From positions 1-64,000 of the forward strand of contig VGGR01000005.1 in assembly GCA_016868585.1 (NCBI GenBank): DNA of 64,000 nt, read 5' to 3'. This document shows, one piece after another, positions 46,173 through 55,626 of the stretch (positions are counted from its first letter, which is position 1; the number at the start of each line of letters is the position of its first letter). This stretch comes from Bacteroidota bacterium (GTDB lineage Bacteria > Bacteroidota > Bacteroidia > Chitinophagales > Chitinophagaceae). A program made the position numbers and the translations under genes. The notes under the pieces were generated by a model. That model was not told the DNA's origin and searched no databases. It saw only the letters and a list, made by a program, of their open reading frames with translations.

Positions 46173-47330
46173 ATGCGGATAGCCTTTGACGCAAAAAGAG
46201 CTTTGCATAATAGTACCGGGCTTGGCCATTACAGCAGAACCTTGATCAGCACGCTGGCTAGCACGTTTCCGCAAAACGAGCACTTTTTAGTGAACCCTAA
46301 ACTTTCCTCCCTTTTTTCTATCAAGGGTCATAATCTGCATGAACTAAGACCCCCTGCTTGGTATCCCGGTTTTCTAAGCAGTTTATGGCGAACAAAAAGC
46401 TGCGTAACACAATTGGCAAAGCAGGGAGTTCAACTTTATCATGGACTTAGCCATGAGATACCCTTTGGGCTGAAAAAAAAGGGTATTGCCTCCGTTGTGA
46501 CCATGCACGACTTGATCTTTGAACGCTATCCCAAGCAATATCAATGGGCAGACCGAAAAATTTATCGTGCTAAATTCAAGCATGCAATAAAAAACACAGA
46601 TCTAATTATAGCCATCAGCGAACAAACAAAACGAGACCTAATTGAATTTTACCAGGCCGATCCTGCAAAAATTCGAGTTTGTTATCAAAGCTGCAACCCT
46701 GCTTTTGCCCAACAAATTGAGGAAGCGGAAAAAGAAAGGATTCGAACAAAATATAACCTACCCCACCGCTTTTTACTATCAGTTGGATCGATCATAGAGA
46801 GAAAAAACCTACTAGCCGTTTGTCAAGCCATGGCATTACAGAGCAAAGAAGACCGACTGCCACTGGTGGTGGTTGGAAATGGTGGAGCCTACAAGAAAAA
46901 AGTAAAAACTTATCTGGCACAAGTCGGGCTTGCCAACCAAGTAATTTTTCTTTCGGACAATCCGGCAAATAAAAAAGATCCATCCTTTCTTACGGCCTTG
47001 GATCTACCTGGCATTTATCAAAATGCCGCAGGGCTTCTTTATCCTTCTACATTTGAGGGTTTTGGTATTCCTGTCTTGGAGGGCTTATTCAGTAGAATTC
47101 CTGTTATTACCTCCAATCAATCTTGCTTACCTGAGGCAGGAGGATCAGGAGCCTTTTATGTAAACCCATACATACCTGAGCAAATTGCAGAACAACTACA
47201 TTTAATTGTAAACAATAAAGGGGTAGTGGAGAAAAAGATTGAAGCAGGATGGCAACATGCACAACATTTTACGCCTTTGAAAACAGCATGCACCGTAATG
47301 CAAGTTTACACTGAACTTATCAATCAATAA
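46173..47330 (+). CDS. Glycosyltransferase family 1 / GT4-like
   Basis: A 385-residue GT-B glycosyltransferase. It starts MRIAFDAKRALHNSTGLGHY, with the N-terminal acceptor domain (HDLIFERYPKQY) and the C-terminal nucleotide-sugar domain containing LLSVGSIIERKNLL and the EX7E-type motif in PSTFEGFGIPVLEGL. It transfers a sugar to an unknown acceptor. The next gene begins directly after its stop codon, so it is probably cotranscribed with the threonylcarbamoyl-AMP synthase gene. Confidence 0.9.
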   Translation: MRIAFDAKRALHNSTGLGHYSRTLISTLASTFPQNEHFLVNPKLSSLFSIKGHNLHELRPPAWYPGFLSSLWRTKSCVTQLAKQGVQLYHGLSHEIPFGLKKKGIASVVTMHDLIFERYPKQYQWADRKIYRAKFKHAIKNTDLIIAISEQTKRDLIEFYQADPAKIRVCYQSCNPAFAQQIEEAEKERIRTKYNLPHRFLLSVGSIIERKNLLAVCQAMALQSKEDRLPLVVVGNGGAYKKKVKTYLAQVGLANQVIFLSDNPANKKDPSFLTALDLPGIYQNAAGLLYPSTFEGFGIPVLEGLFSRIPVITSNQSCLPEAGGSGAFYVNPYIPEQIAEQLHLIVNNKGVVEKKIEAGWQHAQHFTPLKTACTVMQVYTELINQ

Positions 47331-47906
47331 ATGGTGTTAAGCAACTTTGAATCAGATATCCAGGAATGCCTCTCCGTACTAAATAACGGAGGTTTGATAT
47401 TATACCCCACTGATACAGTTTGGGGGATTGGATGTGATGCAACCAATCCAATTGCCGTGCAGAATATTTTTGATCTAAAGCAACGAGCAGATCACAAAGC
47501 ACTGCTTGTTTTAGTAGCGGAAAAACAAGACATATTGAAGTATGTGGTTGCTCCTGATATTGCAATTTTTAACTACCTGGAATCCTGCGAACACCCCATT
47601 ACCGTTATATATCAGCAGGTTATTGGCTTAGCTGGTACAATTTTAGGTCAGGATGGTTCAGCTGGAATAAGGATTTGCAAGGACCCCTTCTGCAATCAAC
47701 TAATTAAGCGATTTAATAAACCAATCGTCTCCACTTCTGCAAATGTCTCAGGTATGCCAACACCGCTTCGCTTTAGCACCATTGATGCAAGAATTGTACA
47801 TGGTGTTGACTACGTTGTAAAGTGGAGACAGCACCAAGAAAAAGACGGACAACCATCCAAGATCATTCGATGGAATGGAAGCAATATTGAAGTGCTCCGC
47901 CCTTAA
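47331..47906 (+). CDS. Threonylcarbamoyl-AMP synthase (TsaC/YrdC type)
   Basis: A 191-residue enzyme making threonylcarbamoyl-AMP for the t6A37 modification of tRNAs that read ANN codons. The signature GGLILYPTDTVWGIGCDA, the KQRADHKALLVLV segment and STSANVSG are conserved. It lacks the C-terminal Sua5 domain, so it is of the short type. It starts at the base after the glycosyltransferase stop and converges with lon, overlapping it by four bases. Confidence 0.92.
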   Translation: MVLSNFESDIQECLSVLNNGGLILYPTDTVWGIGCDATNPIAVQNIFDLKQRADHKALLVLVAEKQDILKYVVAPDIAIFNYLESCEHPITVIYQQVIGLAGTILGQDGSAGIRICKDPFCNQLIKRFNKPIVSTSANVSGMPTPLRFSTIDARIVHGVDYVVKWRQHQEKDGQPSKIIRWNGSNIEVLRP

Positions 47907-50305
47907 ACCAGGGCCAATTCTAATACCTGTCCCATACTTTTTACATAGTGGAATCGAACGCCTTTGATAAATGCAGGGTCAATTTCCTGCACATCCTTTT
48001 CATTTAGTGCACAAAGAATAATTTCTTTTATGCCAGAACGTTTGGCTGCCAATACTTTTTCTTTGATTCCCCCCACAGGCAAGACCTGTCCACGAAGTGT
48101 GATCTCTCCCGTCATGGCTAAATGAGGCTTGACTTTTTTTCCGGTAAGCACAGAAGCAATGGCCGTCATCATGGTGATGCCGGCACTGGGCCCATCCTTA
48201 GGCACTGCTCCCTCCGGCACATGAATGTGAATGTTCTGTTGTGTAAACAAGGAGGAATCAATTTTATACTTTTTTGCATTGACTTGCAAATAGGTCAATG
48301 CGGTTGAGGCACTCTCTTTCATTACATTACCGAGGTTTCCTGTTAGCTTCAATTCTCCTTTTCCGTCGCAGCTATTTGCCTCAATAAATAAAATATCACC
48401 GCCCACATAAGTCCAGGCAAGTCCTACCGCTACTCCCGGTATGGTAGCCGATTTATACAGATCATTACTGTAGCGTGGTTTCCCTAAAATTTTTTCAAGT
48501 ATCGCAGGCCCCAGTGAAGGCTTTATTTTTTCTTTTAGTACCAATTCCCGGGCTTCGTAGCGCATGATTGAAGCAATCTGTCTGTCCAACTCCCTAACGC
48601 CGCTTTCTCGTGTATAGTCTTGAATAATGCGTTCAATCATTTTATCGGCAAACCTAATGGGAGTACTCTTTAAGCCATGCAGTTCTTTTTGCTTTGGGAT
48701 AAGATGACGCTTGGCAATTTCAACCTTCTCCTCCACTGCATAACCGCTCAGATCAATAATTTCCAAACGATCTCTGAGTGCAGGTTGGACCCTCTGTAGA
48801 TTATTTGCTGTAGCAATGAACAGCACTTTGCTCAAATCATATTCCAACTCTAAATAATTATCATAGAAACTACTGTTTTGTTCGGGGTCCAATACCTCCA
48901 ACAAAGCAGAGGAAGGGTCTCCTCTGAAGTCATTTCCTATTTTGTCAATTTCATCAAGGATCATCACAGGATTAGATGACTGAACTTTTCGAATGGATTG
49001 AAGAATGCGACCAGGCATTGCTCCTATGTATGTTTTACGATGTCCCCTTACTTCACTTTCATCATGAAGACCACCCAAGCTGAGTCTTACGTACTTCCGC
49101 CCCAATGCATTGGCAATACTTTTTCCCAACGATGTTTTACCAATACCGGGAGGCCCAACAAAACAAAGAATAGGGCTTTTCATATCCCCCTTTAATTTCA
49201 ATACAGCCAGGTGCTCTAAAATTCTTTCCTTTATTCGCTTCATTCCATAATGATCCTTATCAAGCGTAATCAACGCCTTTTTCAAATCATAATGATCAGT
49301 GGTATACGCCTCCCACGGCAAATCCAACATCAGATCAAGATGATTATACACCACTGAATAATCAGGGGTACTGGGGTGCATGCGCTCTAATTTTTCTACT
49401 CCCTTTTGAAATGCAAGTTTTGCTGATTCAGGCCACTTCTTCTGTTCAGCCTTTTTCTGCATCTCCCGGATCTCCTGAACATTGGTATCGCCCCCCAACT
49501 CCTCTTTAATGCTTTTAAGTTGCTGCTGTAAAAAGTATTCACGCTGTTGTTTATCTAACTCGGTTCGTGTTTTGGCAGTGACTTTGTTTTTAAGTTCAGC
49601 AAACTGTAATTCTTTCTGCAAGAGTTGCATTAACAGATCCGCTCGTTGCCGGATGGGATCTGTTTCAAGCAACCGTTGTTTTTCTATGATATCTGTGTTA
49701 AGATTACTGGAAACAAAATGAATGAGAAAAACAGGATTCTCAATATTGCGGAGAATGATCCCCGCCTCTGCAGGAATATTGGGGGATAATTGAATAATTT
49801 GTGCAGCCAGCTCCTTGACATTATCTATATAGGCATTGAAATCCTCATCTGTTGGGGCTTGTTCGTCTTTCAACGTAGTAATAGCTGCCTTGAAATAAGG
49901 GTCTTCTCCAGTTATGGAGTTGATCTTAAATCTAACCTTACCTTGAATGATGATCGTGGTGCCCCCATCTGGCATCTTGATCAGTTTCACTATTTTGGCC
50001 ACCGTACCAATCTGCACCAAGTCAGCAATTCCTGGATCTTCTGTGTTGCTATCTTTCTGCGCCACTACACCAATCAACTTATCTCCCTTGTAGGCATCTT
50101 GCACTGCTTTGATGCTTTTGTCTCTTCCTACCGTAATTGGAATAACCACACCAGGGAATAGCACGGTATTGCGAAGCGGTAATAGTGGAATGGTATCAGG
50201 AACGGTAAGTTCTTGACCATTTTCCTGCCCTCCTTCATTTAATGGGATTATAGGTAAAAAGTCCATTTCCTCCTCGGGACCCAATAGTAGTTTGTTTACT
50301 TGCAT
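47903..50305 (-). CDS. lon: ATP-dependent protease Lon
   Basis: An 800-residue cytoplasmic protease. The N-terminal LON domain begins at [15 protein letters not shown], the AAA domain has Walker [14 protein letters not shown] and Walker [13 protein letters not shown], and the proteolytic domain carries the catalytic Ser in [14 protein letters not shown] with the Lys in the following [14 protein letters not shown] region. Length matches bacterial Lon. It degrades misfolded and regulatory proteins. No sigma-32-like heat-shock promoter was recognised upstream. Confidence 0.97.
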   Translation of the reverse strand: MQVNKLLLGPEEEMDFLPIIPLNEGGQENGQELTVPDTIPLLPLRNTVLFPGVVIPITVGRDKSIKAVQDAYKGDKLIGVVAQKDSNTEDPGIADLVQIGTVAKIVKLIKMPDGGTTIIIQGKVRFKINSITGEDPYFKAAITTLKDEQAPTDEDFNAYIDNVKELAAQIIQLSPNIPAEAGIILRNIENPVFLIHFVSSNLNTDIIEKQRLLETDPIRQRADLLMQLLQKELQFAELKNKVTAKTRTELDKQQREYFLQQQLKSIKEELGGDTNVQEIREMQKKAEQKKWPESAKLAFQKGVEKLERMHPSTPDYSVVYNHLDLMLDLPWEAYTTDHYDLKKALITLDKDHYGMKRIKERILEHLAVLKLKGDMKSPILCFVGPPGIGKTSLGKSIANALGRKYVRLSLGGLHDESEVRGHRKTYIGAMPGRILQSIRKVQSSNPVMILDEIDKIGNDFRGDPSSALLEVLDPEQNSSFYDNYLELEYDLSKVLFIATANNLQRVQPALRDRLEIIDLSGYAVEEKVEIAKRHLIPKQKELHGLKSTPIRFADKMIERIIQDYTRESGVRELDRQIASIMRYEARELVLKEKIKPSLGPAILEKILGKPRYSNDLYKSATIPGVAVGLAWTYVGGDILFIEANSCDGKGELKLTGNLGNVMKESASTALTYLQVNAKKYKIDSSLFTQQNIHIHVPEGAVPKDGPSAGITMMTAIASVLTGKKVKPHLAMTGEITLRGQVLPVGGIKEKVLAAKRSGIKEIILCALNEKDVQEIDPAFIKGVRFHYVKSMGQVLELALV

Positions 50306-50426
50306 AATGTATAATGGCAGATTGTCACCCCTGTTTGACGGTTTGGGTACAAAAATGGGATAGTTTGCCGAAATTCAATATTTCAACAATCATGCCCCTG
50401 AGCCAAAACTGACAAAATTGGTTGAA

Positions 50427-51011
50427 TTAGAAGAAAGTAAGCCCCAGTGACAGCTGAAATCCCTGATTCAGCCATTTACTGTCATTGGTGAGATCGTTGA
50501 TATCAGTAAGACCGATAAAATATCGTCCATTTAGCCGAATAGCCCCCGCTTTTATCTGTACTCCACCCAATAAGGAAAAATCACCTTTTTTGAATGCATT
50601 ACCGGTATTCTGCCATAATGAATTACCCTTATCGATCAGCACACCGTATTGAGGGCCCGCTTGCAAGCTGATAAATCCACCACCTCCTATTCGGTAGTTC
50701 AATAAAATAGGAACAGAAAGGTAATCCAATTTGACACTGGTCCTCCCATTGAACACATTTCCCAGAAGATTATTATAGCTGGTGTCCAAACGAGTGTTAT
50801 ATTCATTGAACAATAATTCAGGTTGCAGATATAATTTCTTGGATAATTTAATCTCTGCAAATCCACCCAATGCATATCCAGATCTGAATTGATCCGTAAA
50901 AGACTTGCCCTCTACTTTTGTAACATTAGCACCTGCCTTTACCCCTACATGGAACTGTGCAAATACAGGACAAGAAACCACCACCAGTAAGATCAATAAC
51001 CATTTGCGCAT
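50427..51011 (-). CDS. Outer-membrane beta-barrel protein (porin-like)
   Basis: About 194 residues with a signal peptide ending CPVFAQ. The mature part FHVGVKAGANVTKVEGKSF and alternating strands (YLQPELLFNEY, FISLQAGPQYGVL, GFQLSLGLTFF) match the OmpX-like eight-strand barrels common in Bacteroidota. Function is unknown beyond the outer-membrane location. The ATG at 51011 is used. Confidence 0.85.
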   Translation of the reverse strand: MRKWLLILLVVVSCPVFAQFHVGVKAGANVTKVEGKSFTDQFRSGYALGGFAEIKLSKKLYLQPELLFNEYNTRLDTSYNNLLGNVFNGRTSVKLDYLSVPILLNYRIGGGGFISLQAGPQYGVLIDKGNSLWQNTGNAFKKGDFSLLGGVQIKAGAIRLNGRYFIGLTDINDLTNDSKWLNQGFQLSLGLTFF

Positions 51012-51033
51012 AAAGTTGATTTTTTCAGATAGA

Positions 51034-51041
51034 CAAATATA
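51034..51041 (-). promoter_or_regulatory. -7 element upstream of the outer-membrane protein gene
   Basis: On the minus strand this reads TATATTTG, an exact TAnnTTTG match within GGGGTATATTTGTC, 22 bases upstream of the ATG at 51011. Confidence 0.5.
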
Positions 51042-51161
51042 CCCCGTCCTAATGCTGCATCTCCCCGGGATATTATCCACCGGATGTTAATCTTTTGAAA
51101 ACAATTCAATTGCTGTGATCGCTGGAAAAGCGCACAGGCTTCAGATGTAGTGGGCAAAACT

Positions 51162-51169
51162 TATTTTTG
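51162..51169 (+). promoter_or_regulatory. Possible -7 element of parA
   Basis: TATTTTTG lies 63 bases before the parA ATG. No matching -33 TTG is obvious. Confidence 0.4.
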
Positions 51170-51232
51170 CGGTCTTATCCGGAACTATCATCTTTATAGC
51201 TAACAAACACAACCGAGGGAAGTTCAGCAGAC

Positions 51233-52036
51233 ATGGCAAGAATTATAGTCGTAGCAAATCAAAAAGGAGGAGTGGGAAAAACCACCACGGCAATCAACCT
51301 GGCAGCTAGTTTTGCCGTGTTGGAATATAAAACACTATTGGTAGATGCTGACCCACAAGCCAACAGTACAACGGGAGTAGGATTTGACCTTCACAATGTA
51401 ACGCAAAGTCTATATGACTGTATGATCAACCAGGCACGTGCGCGGGATGTGATATTAAAAACTGAAATTCCGAATTTGGAGCTCATTCCTTCACATATTG
51501 ACCTGGTAGGAGCTGAGATAGAGATGATCAATCATCCCAACCGGGAAATGGTGCTTAAATCTATGCTTGACTCCCTTCGTAATGAATATGATTTTATCAT
51601 CATCGATTGTTCTCCTTCGCTGGGATTAATTACGGTCAACGCATTGACCGCCGCTGATGCAGTGGTAATTCCAGTACAAGCTGAATTTTTTGCATTGGAA
51701 GGGTTGGGAAAATTACTCAATACCATAAAAATTGTACAAAGCAGATTAAATACTGAACTGATCATTGAAGGTATCTTGATGACCATGTACGATGGAAGAC
51801 TTCGCCTCTGCAACCAAGTAGTGAGTGAAGTGAGAAGGCATTTTGAAGACATGGTTTTCACCACCATTGTTCATCGCAATGCAAGACTGGCTGAAGCACC
51901 AAGCACCGGCAAGCCTGTAATCCTGTACGATGCCAACAGTAAAGGGGCGGCTAATTATTTGAACTTGGCCAAAGAGATTCTGCAAAAAAATAACCTCACG
52001 CGTATCAAGAATGAGGAGCGTATCCTCGAACTCTAA
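51233..52036 (+). CDS. parA: Chromosome-partitioning ATPase ParA/Soj
   Basis: A 267-residue deviant-Walker ATPase: the P-loop [15 protein letters not shown] lies at 11-25, DADPQANST and the [16 protein letters not shown] segment follow. It moves ParB-parS complexes and helps chromosome segregation. It is followed three bases later by parB and then DUF5683, a conserved Bacteroidota order. Confidence 0.96.
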   Translation: MARIIVVANQKGGVGKTTTAINLAASFAVLEYKTLLVDADPQANSTTGVGFDLHNVTQSLYDCMINQARARDVILKTEIPNLELIPSHIDLVGAEIEMINHPNREMVLKSMLDSLRNEYDFIIIDCSPSLGLITVNALTAADAVVIPVQAEFFALEGLGKLLNTIKIVQSRLNTELIIEGILMTMYDGRLRLCNQVVSEVRRHFEDMVFTTIVHRNARLAEAPSTGKPVILYDANSKGAANYLNLAKEILQKNNLTRIKNEERILEL

Positions 52037-52039
52037 GAA

Positions 52040-52957
52040 ATGAGCACACCAAAACTAAATAAAGACCAACTGGGGAAAGGTATTCGTTCTTTATTACAAA
52101 GTATCGATGCTGATCTTAAAACTACTAGTGGTCAGCTAAAGCCCTCCATTATAGAGCACGTTACTTCAAGCTCCAGAATAGCCGTTCAGGATATTGAACC
52201 AAACCCCAAACAGTCCCGTCGTGATTTTGAAGAGTCGGCTCTACAAGAATTAGCCGCTTCCATCAAAACGCACGACATCATTCAGCCGGTAACTGTTGCT
52301 AAACTCTCCAATGGCAAATTCAGATTGATAGCCGGAGAACGTCGGTGGCGTGCTGCAAAACTGGCTGGTTTAAAAGATATTCCGGCTTTTATTCGTCAAG
52401 CCAATGACCAACAATTACTTGAGCTGGCACTGCTGGAAAATTTACAACGCGAGGATCTCAATGCCATGGAAGTAGCGCTCAGCTATAAACGTATGATGGA
52501 CGAACTGGAGTACACTCAGGAACAAGTGGCCGATCGTATGGGTAAGGACAGAAGTACCGTAGCCAATGTTATCCGATTACTCAAGCTTCCCCCGGATATA
52601 CAATTGGCGGTTCGTAAAGGCTCCCTTTCCATGGGTCATGCCAGGGCCCTGATTGCATTAGAGCTTGTAGATGCACAGCTTATAGCGTTTAAAGAAATCG
52701 TGGCAAAAGGCTTATCGGTTCGTCAGACTGAGGCGCTTGTACAGCAATTGAAAAAGCAGTTGCCCGCTGTTAAAAAAACTAAAAATTCGATCAACTCCTC
52801 TCCTTACAAAAGAATTGAAGATAAATTAGCAACACATTTCAGCACCCGGGTAAAAATCAAACAAAGCAAACGTGGTGACGGTCAGTTGATCATTGAGTAT
52901 TATACCACTGAGGAGCTTAATAAGATACTTGGGCAACTGAACGTTCCATTGGACTAA
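52040..52957 (+). CDS. parB: Chromosome-partitioning protein ParB/Spo0J
   Basis: A 305-residue CTP-dependent DNA clamp. The N-terminal CTPase motifs include KFRLIAGERRWRAAKLAG, and LLENLQREDLNAMEVALSYK is also conserved. The helix-turn-helix is EQVADRMGKDRSTVANVIRL. I did not see a parS-like palindrome nearby. Its stop overlaps the start of the DUF5683 gene by one base. Confidence 0.95.
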   Translation: MSTPKLNKDQLGKGIRSLLQSIDADLKTTSGQLKPSIIEHVTSSSRIAVQDIEPNPKQSRRDFEESALQELAASIKTHDIIQPVTVAKLSNGKFRLIAGERRWRAAKLAGLKDIPAFIRQANDQQLLELALLENLQREDLNAMEVALSYKRMMDELEYTQEQVADRMGKDRSTVANVIRLLKLPPDIQLAVRKGSLSMGHARALIALELVDAQLIAFKEIVAKGLSVRQTEALVQQLKKQLPAVKKTKNSINSSPYKRIEDKLATHFSTRVKIKQSKRGDGQLIIEYYTTEELNKILGQLNVPLD

Positions 52958-53550
52958 TGAAAAGGCTGCAACAAAGCACAATCTTCTTTCTCCTTTTTTT
53001 AACTGTACCACAGCATAGTTGGTCACAAGTAACTGGGCTATTCCCCAAAGACAATAACAAATACGATTCAGCTCAAGCGGCGCATAGTCCCCGAAAAGCG
53101 GCCATCCGTTCTGCTTTGTTACCAGGTCTTGGTCAGATATACAATAAAAAATACTGGAAACTTCCATTGGTATATGGTGCCCTCGGCGCAAGCGGCGCTG
53201 TATTTGTATATAACATTTCCAATTACCGTGATACGCGCTTTGCCTATCGAGTAAAATACAATATGCGTGTCAATCGGACAGACTCGCTGCTATTCAATGC
53301 TATCAAATCCAATTTGCAACCGCTTTCTGAAGAAAGCCTTCGCTATTACCGGGATCAGTTCAGGAGAGATATTGATTATTCTTTTTTATTTTTTCTTCTA
53401 CTGTGGGGGCTCAATGTAGTGGACGCCTCTGTCGATGCGCATCTTAAAACATTTGACGTAGGTCCTGATCTTAGCCTTCAATTGAAGGCGGGCTTTAGTG
53501 AAATGGCACGGACCAATGGCGTAAGCCTTCGATTGCAATTAGGGAAATAA
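52957..53550 (+). CDS. DUF5683 domain protein
   Basis: A 197-residue envelope protein with a signal peptide and two or three hydrophobic segments. The signature RKAAIRSALLPGLGQIYNKKYWKLPLVY and SNYRDTRFAYRV is characteristic of DUF5683, which in Bacteroidota lies between parB and dapB. Its role is unknown. Here an intact dapB does not follow; a relic does. Confidence 0.9.
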   Translation: MKRLQQSTIFFLLFLTVPQHSWSQVTGLFPKDNNKYDSAQAAHSPRKAAIRSALLPGLGQIYNKKYWKLPLVYGALGASGAVFVYNISNYRDTRFAYRVKYNMRVNRTDSLLFNAIKSNLQPLSEESLRYYRDQFRRDIDYSFLFFLLLWGLNVVDASVDAHLKTFDVGPDLSLQLKAGFSEMARTNGVSLRLQLGK

Positions 53551-53619
53551 CAAGTTTACGTTGACCATTGTTAACGCATTGAACAAGGGTTGACTGAACG
53601 TTGATTGAATTCAGTAAGT

Positions 53620-53816
53620 ATGAAAATTGCACTAATTGGTTACTGAAAAATGGGTAAAGAACACATCGCGTTAAATATGCATCCGTTATAGATGATATAG
53701 CAATCGCTCATACCGCTCACGACCGCACAGGGTTTGTGGCAGGTGCGCTATTAGCCGCTACGTTTAGTAGAGATCAAAAAGGGACCTACACTATGAAAGA
53801 AGTGTTAGGCCTTTGA
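53620..53816 (+). pseudogene. dapB: dapB relic: N- and C-terminal stubs with the middle deleted
   Basis: The ATG at 53620 reads MKIALIGY, a TGA where Gly is expected, then KMGKE: the Rossmann start of 4-hydroxy-tetrahydrodipicolinate reductase. About 30 bases later, in another frame, it resumes as YASVIDDIAIAHTAHDRTGF and ALLAATFSRDQKGTYTMKEV to TGA at 53814, the DapB C-terminus. Roughly 180 of about 240 codons are missing. The position after parA-parB-DUF5683 is the standard dapB location. No lepB follows either. Confidence 0.82.
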
Positions 53817-53821
53817 ACAAG

Positions 53822-54922
53822 TCAATTACATCCAAGTAATTGACAAAGGGTTTGTTCCAAAGCAGGACCCCTCAGATTTTTAGCAACAATCTTACCTGTG
53901 GGATCTACCAGAAAATTAGCAGGGATTCCCGTCACTCGATAGAGCTTAGCCGCTTCATTATTCCAATACTTTAAATCACTGACCTGGGTCCAGGCTAAAC
54001 CATCTTTACGTATTGCTTCTAACCATTTTTCGCGTAAATCCTCCCGATCAAGCGAAACGCCCAACACCGTAAAATTCTTTGACTTGAATTTGTTGTAGTT
54101 ATAAACCACAGTTGGGTTTTCTTGCCGACAAGGACCGCACCAGCTTGCCCAAAAATCAACCAGCACATATTGGCCTCTGAATGAAGACAGTGAAACAGGT
54201 TTCCCATTCACATCAGGCTGTGTAAAATCAATGGCATGAGTGCCAACTGCACCAACTTTGTAGTCTTGAATAATTGCATTCAATTGTTGGCCCGTGGTTC
54301 CTCGTTGCCTCAAGCTTGACAATTGATTAAACCGTTGTTCCAATTGTACAGGATCGTTGGTAAACCCATAAGTGGCTGCAAGAACAAATGGCGTTACCGG
54401 AGAGTTGGGATGTGCTTTAACCAAATTATCGATCTGTTCCTGCATTTTAAGGTTGGCCATTGTGTATACTTGCATCACACTGTCCCGATTGAAACCAGCT
54501 CCTGATTCATTGAGCAGGTTAGCTTGGTTGTTACGCAGCTGAACATAAGGCACAAAACTTGCTACAAAACCTTGAAATACCTGGTGCGACTCACTTCCTG
54601 AAACAACCCAATTTGTTGGACTTCCTTTTTCCCCTTTAACAAGAATGGAGGCATTTTCCAGAAATAACTCAGCAGGCTGTTGCTGATCTCCCACCACTAA
54701 AAAAAACAAGGCCGGTTCGCCCAATTGCCCACGAAGAGTAAATTGCTGTTGCCTTAAAACAGTGCTCAAAAAAGGCGTATGTTCTCCACTACGAAAAAGC
54801 TTTACCGACACACTATCGGCAAATCCGGTTAGCTGCCCATTTAATTCAAAACCATCGCCTTGCTGCGCAAGCGCAATAATACTGTGTAGACAACAAAAGA
54901 TGTAAAGAAAAATAATCTTCAT
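53822..54922 (-). CDS. TlpA-family thioredoxin-like protein with DUF4369 domain
   Basis: A 366-residue protein with a signal peptide. The N-terminal half (about 22-115, GFELNGQLTGFADSVSVKLF) is the DUF4369 beta-domain, and the C-terminal half holds a redoxin fold with WASWCGPCRQENPTV, the active CGPC pair. Such proteins keep periplasmic disulphides reduced or assist cytochrome maturation. Its 3' end lies five bases from the dapB relic. Confidence 0.9.
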   Translation of the reverse strand: MKIIFLYIFCCLHSIIALAQQGDGFELNGQLTGFADSVSVKLFRSGEHTPFLSTVLRQQQFTLRGQLGEPALFFLVVGDQQQPAELFLENASILVKGEKGSPTNWVVSGSESHQVFQGFVASFVPYVQLRNNQANLLNESGAGFNRDSVMQVYTMANLKMQEQIDNLVKAHPNSPVTPFVLAATYGFTNDPVQLEQRFNQLSSLRQRGTTGQQLNAIIQDYKVGAVGTHAIDFTQPDVNGKPVSLSSFRGQYVLVDFWASWCGPCRQENPTVVYNYNKFKSKNFTVLGVSLDREDLREKWLEAIRKDGLAWTQVSDLKYWNNEAAKLYRVTGIPANFLVDPTGKIVAKNLRGPALEQTLCQLLGCN

Positions 54923-54932
54923 AGCAAATGCA

Positions 54933-55559
54933 TTAGCGAATCTGTTGACGAAATTGTAAAATGGTTTTTAAGTCTTTTTCACCCGGAGCTGTTTCAAATA
55001 ATCGTGTAAGGTCAGGACCAAAAAAATCCGGATGGGAAAATTTACGAATCGCTCCTGCCTGGTGCTGATGGATGTCTCCGGAAAGAAAAAATGGTTTTTC
55101 GATACGCAGTGTTTGCAATTGTGCCCAATCAAAGGCAATGCCGTATACTCCTGACGTGGATTGGCTATTGCCGGTAAATAAATAATAATCACAGACTGCA
55201 TCATAATCCGCCAGCAGTTTTTCCAGCTCCTTAGTGGAGTCTCCCACTAAAAAAGCTTTGATTACTTCTACCTCGGTACTTAAATCATCACAAAGGGATG
55301 GGTCCTCTGTTCCATTCAATTGCACCACGTCCAGCTGATACTTATCGATCCAATCCAAAGCCTCTGACAGCGTAGGATTGTAGAGGATACCTGCTTTTTT
55401 AAGGTCAAAGTCAGCTTTACAAACTTCGTTGCCATCTAATAAATTCCCGGCAAACCAAGGTGAGTCTTGCACCAACACAATACCTGCCATATCTATTTCT
55501 AAACCATCCAGCTGTTGAAGCTGCTTGAAGGTGGTAACTCCACAAACTTTTATATTCAT
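54933..55559 (-). CDS. Divergent phosphoribosylanthranilate isomerase-like protein (TrpF family)
   Basis: A 208-residue TIM-barrel protein whose start MNIKVCGVTT keeps the catalytic Cys6 of TrpF, as do VVQLNG and ETAPGEKDL near the usual positions. Other key residues differ: the strand normally reading LFDT, carrying the catalytic Asp, is LFTGN (127-131); the SPR segment is SPWF; SGGI is SGDI; and DLNSRFE is DLTRLFE. It stands outside any trp operon. I infer a pseudoenzyme or one with changed activity, not a normal TrpF. Confidence 0.78.
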   Translation of the reverse strand: MNIKVCGVTTFKQLQQLDGLEIDMAGIVLVQDSPWFAGNLLDGNEVCKADFDLKKAGILYNPTLSEALDWIDKYQLDVVQLNGTEDPSLCDDLSTEVEVIKAFLVGDSTKELEKLLADYDAVCDYYLFTGNSQSTSGVYGIAFDWAQLQTLRIEKPFFLSGDIHQHQAGAIRKFSHPDFFGPDLTRLFETAPGEKDLKTILQFRQQIR

Positions 55560-55626
55560 CTTAAGGTTCGATTGATCCAGTAAAGATCGCCATTTTGACT
55601 AACTTACTACCTTAAAATTACAACCG

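Noticed and set aside
51042-51232. parS site near parAB
   Set aside because: No palindrome resembling the usual parS consensus was seen here by eye.
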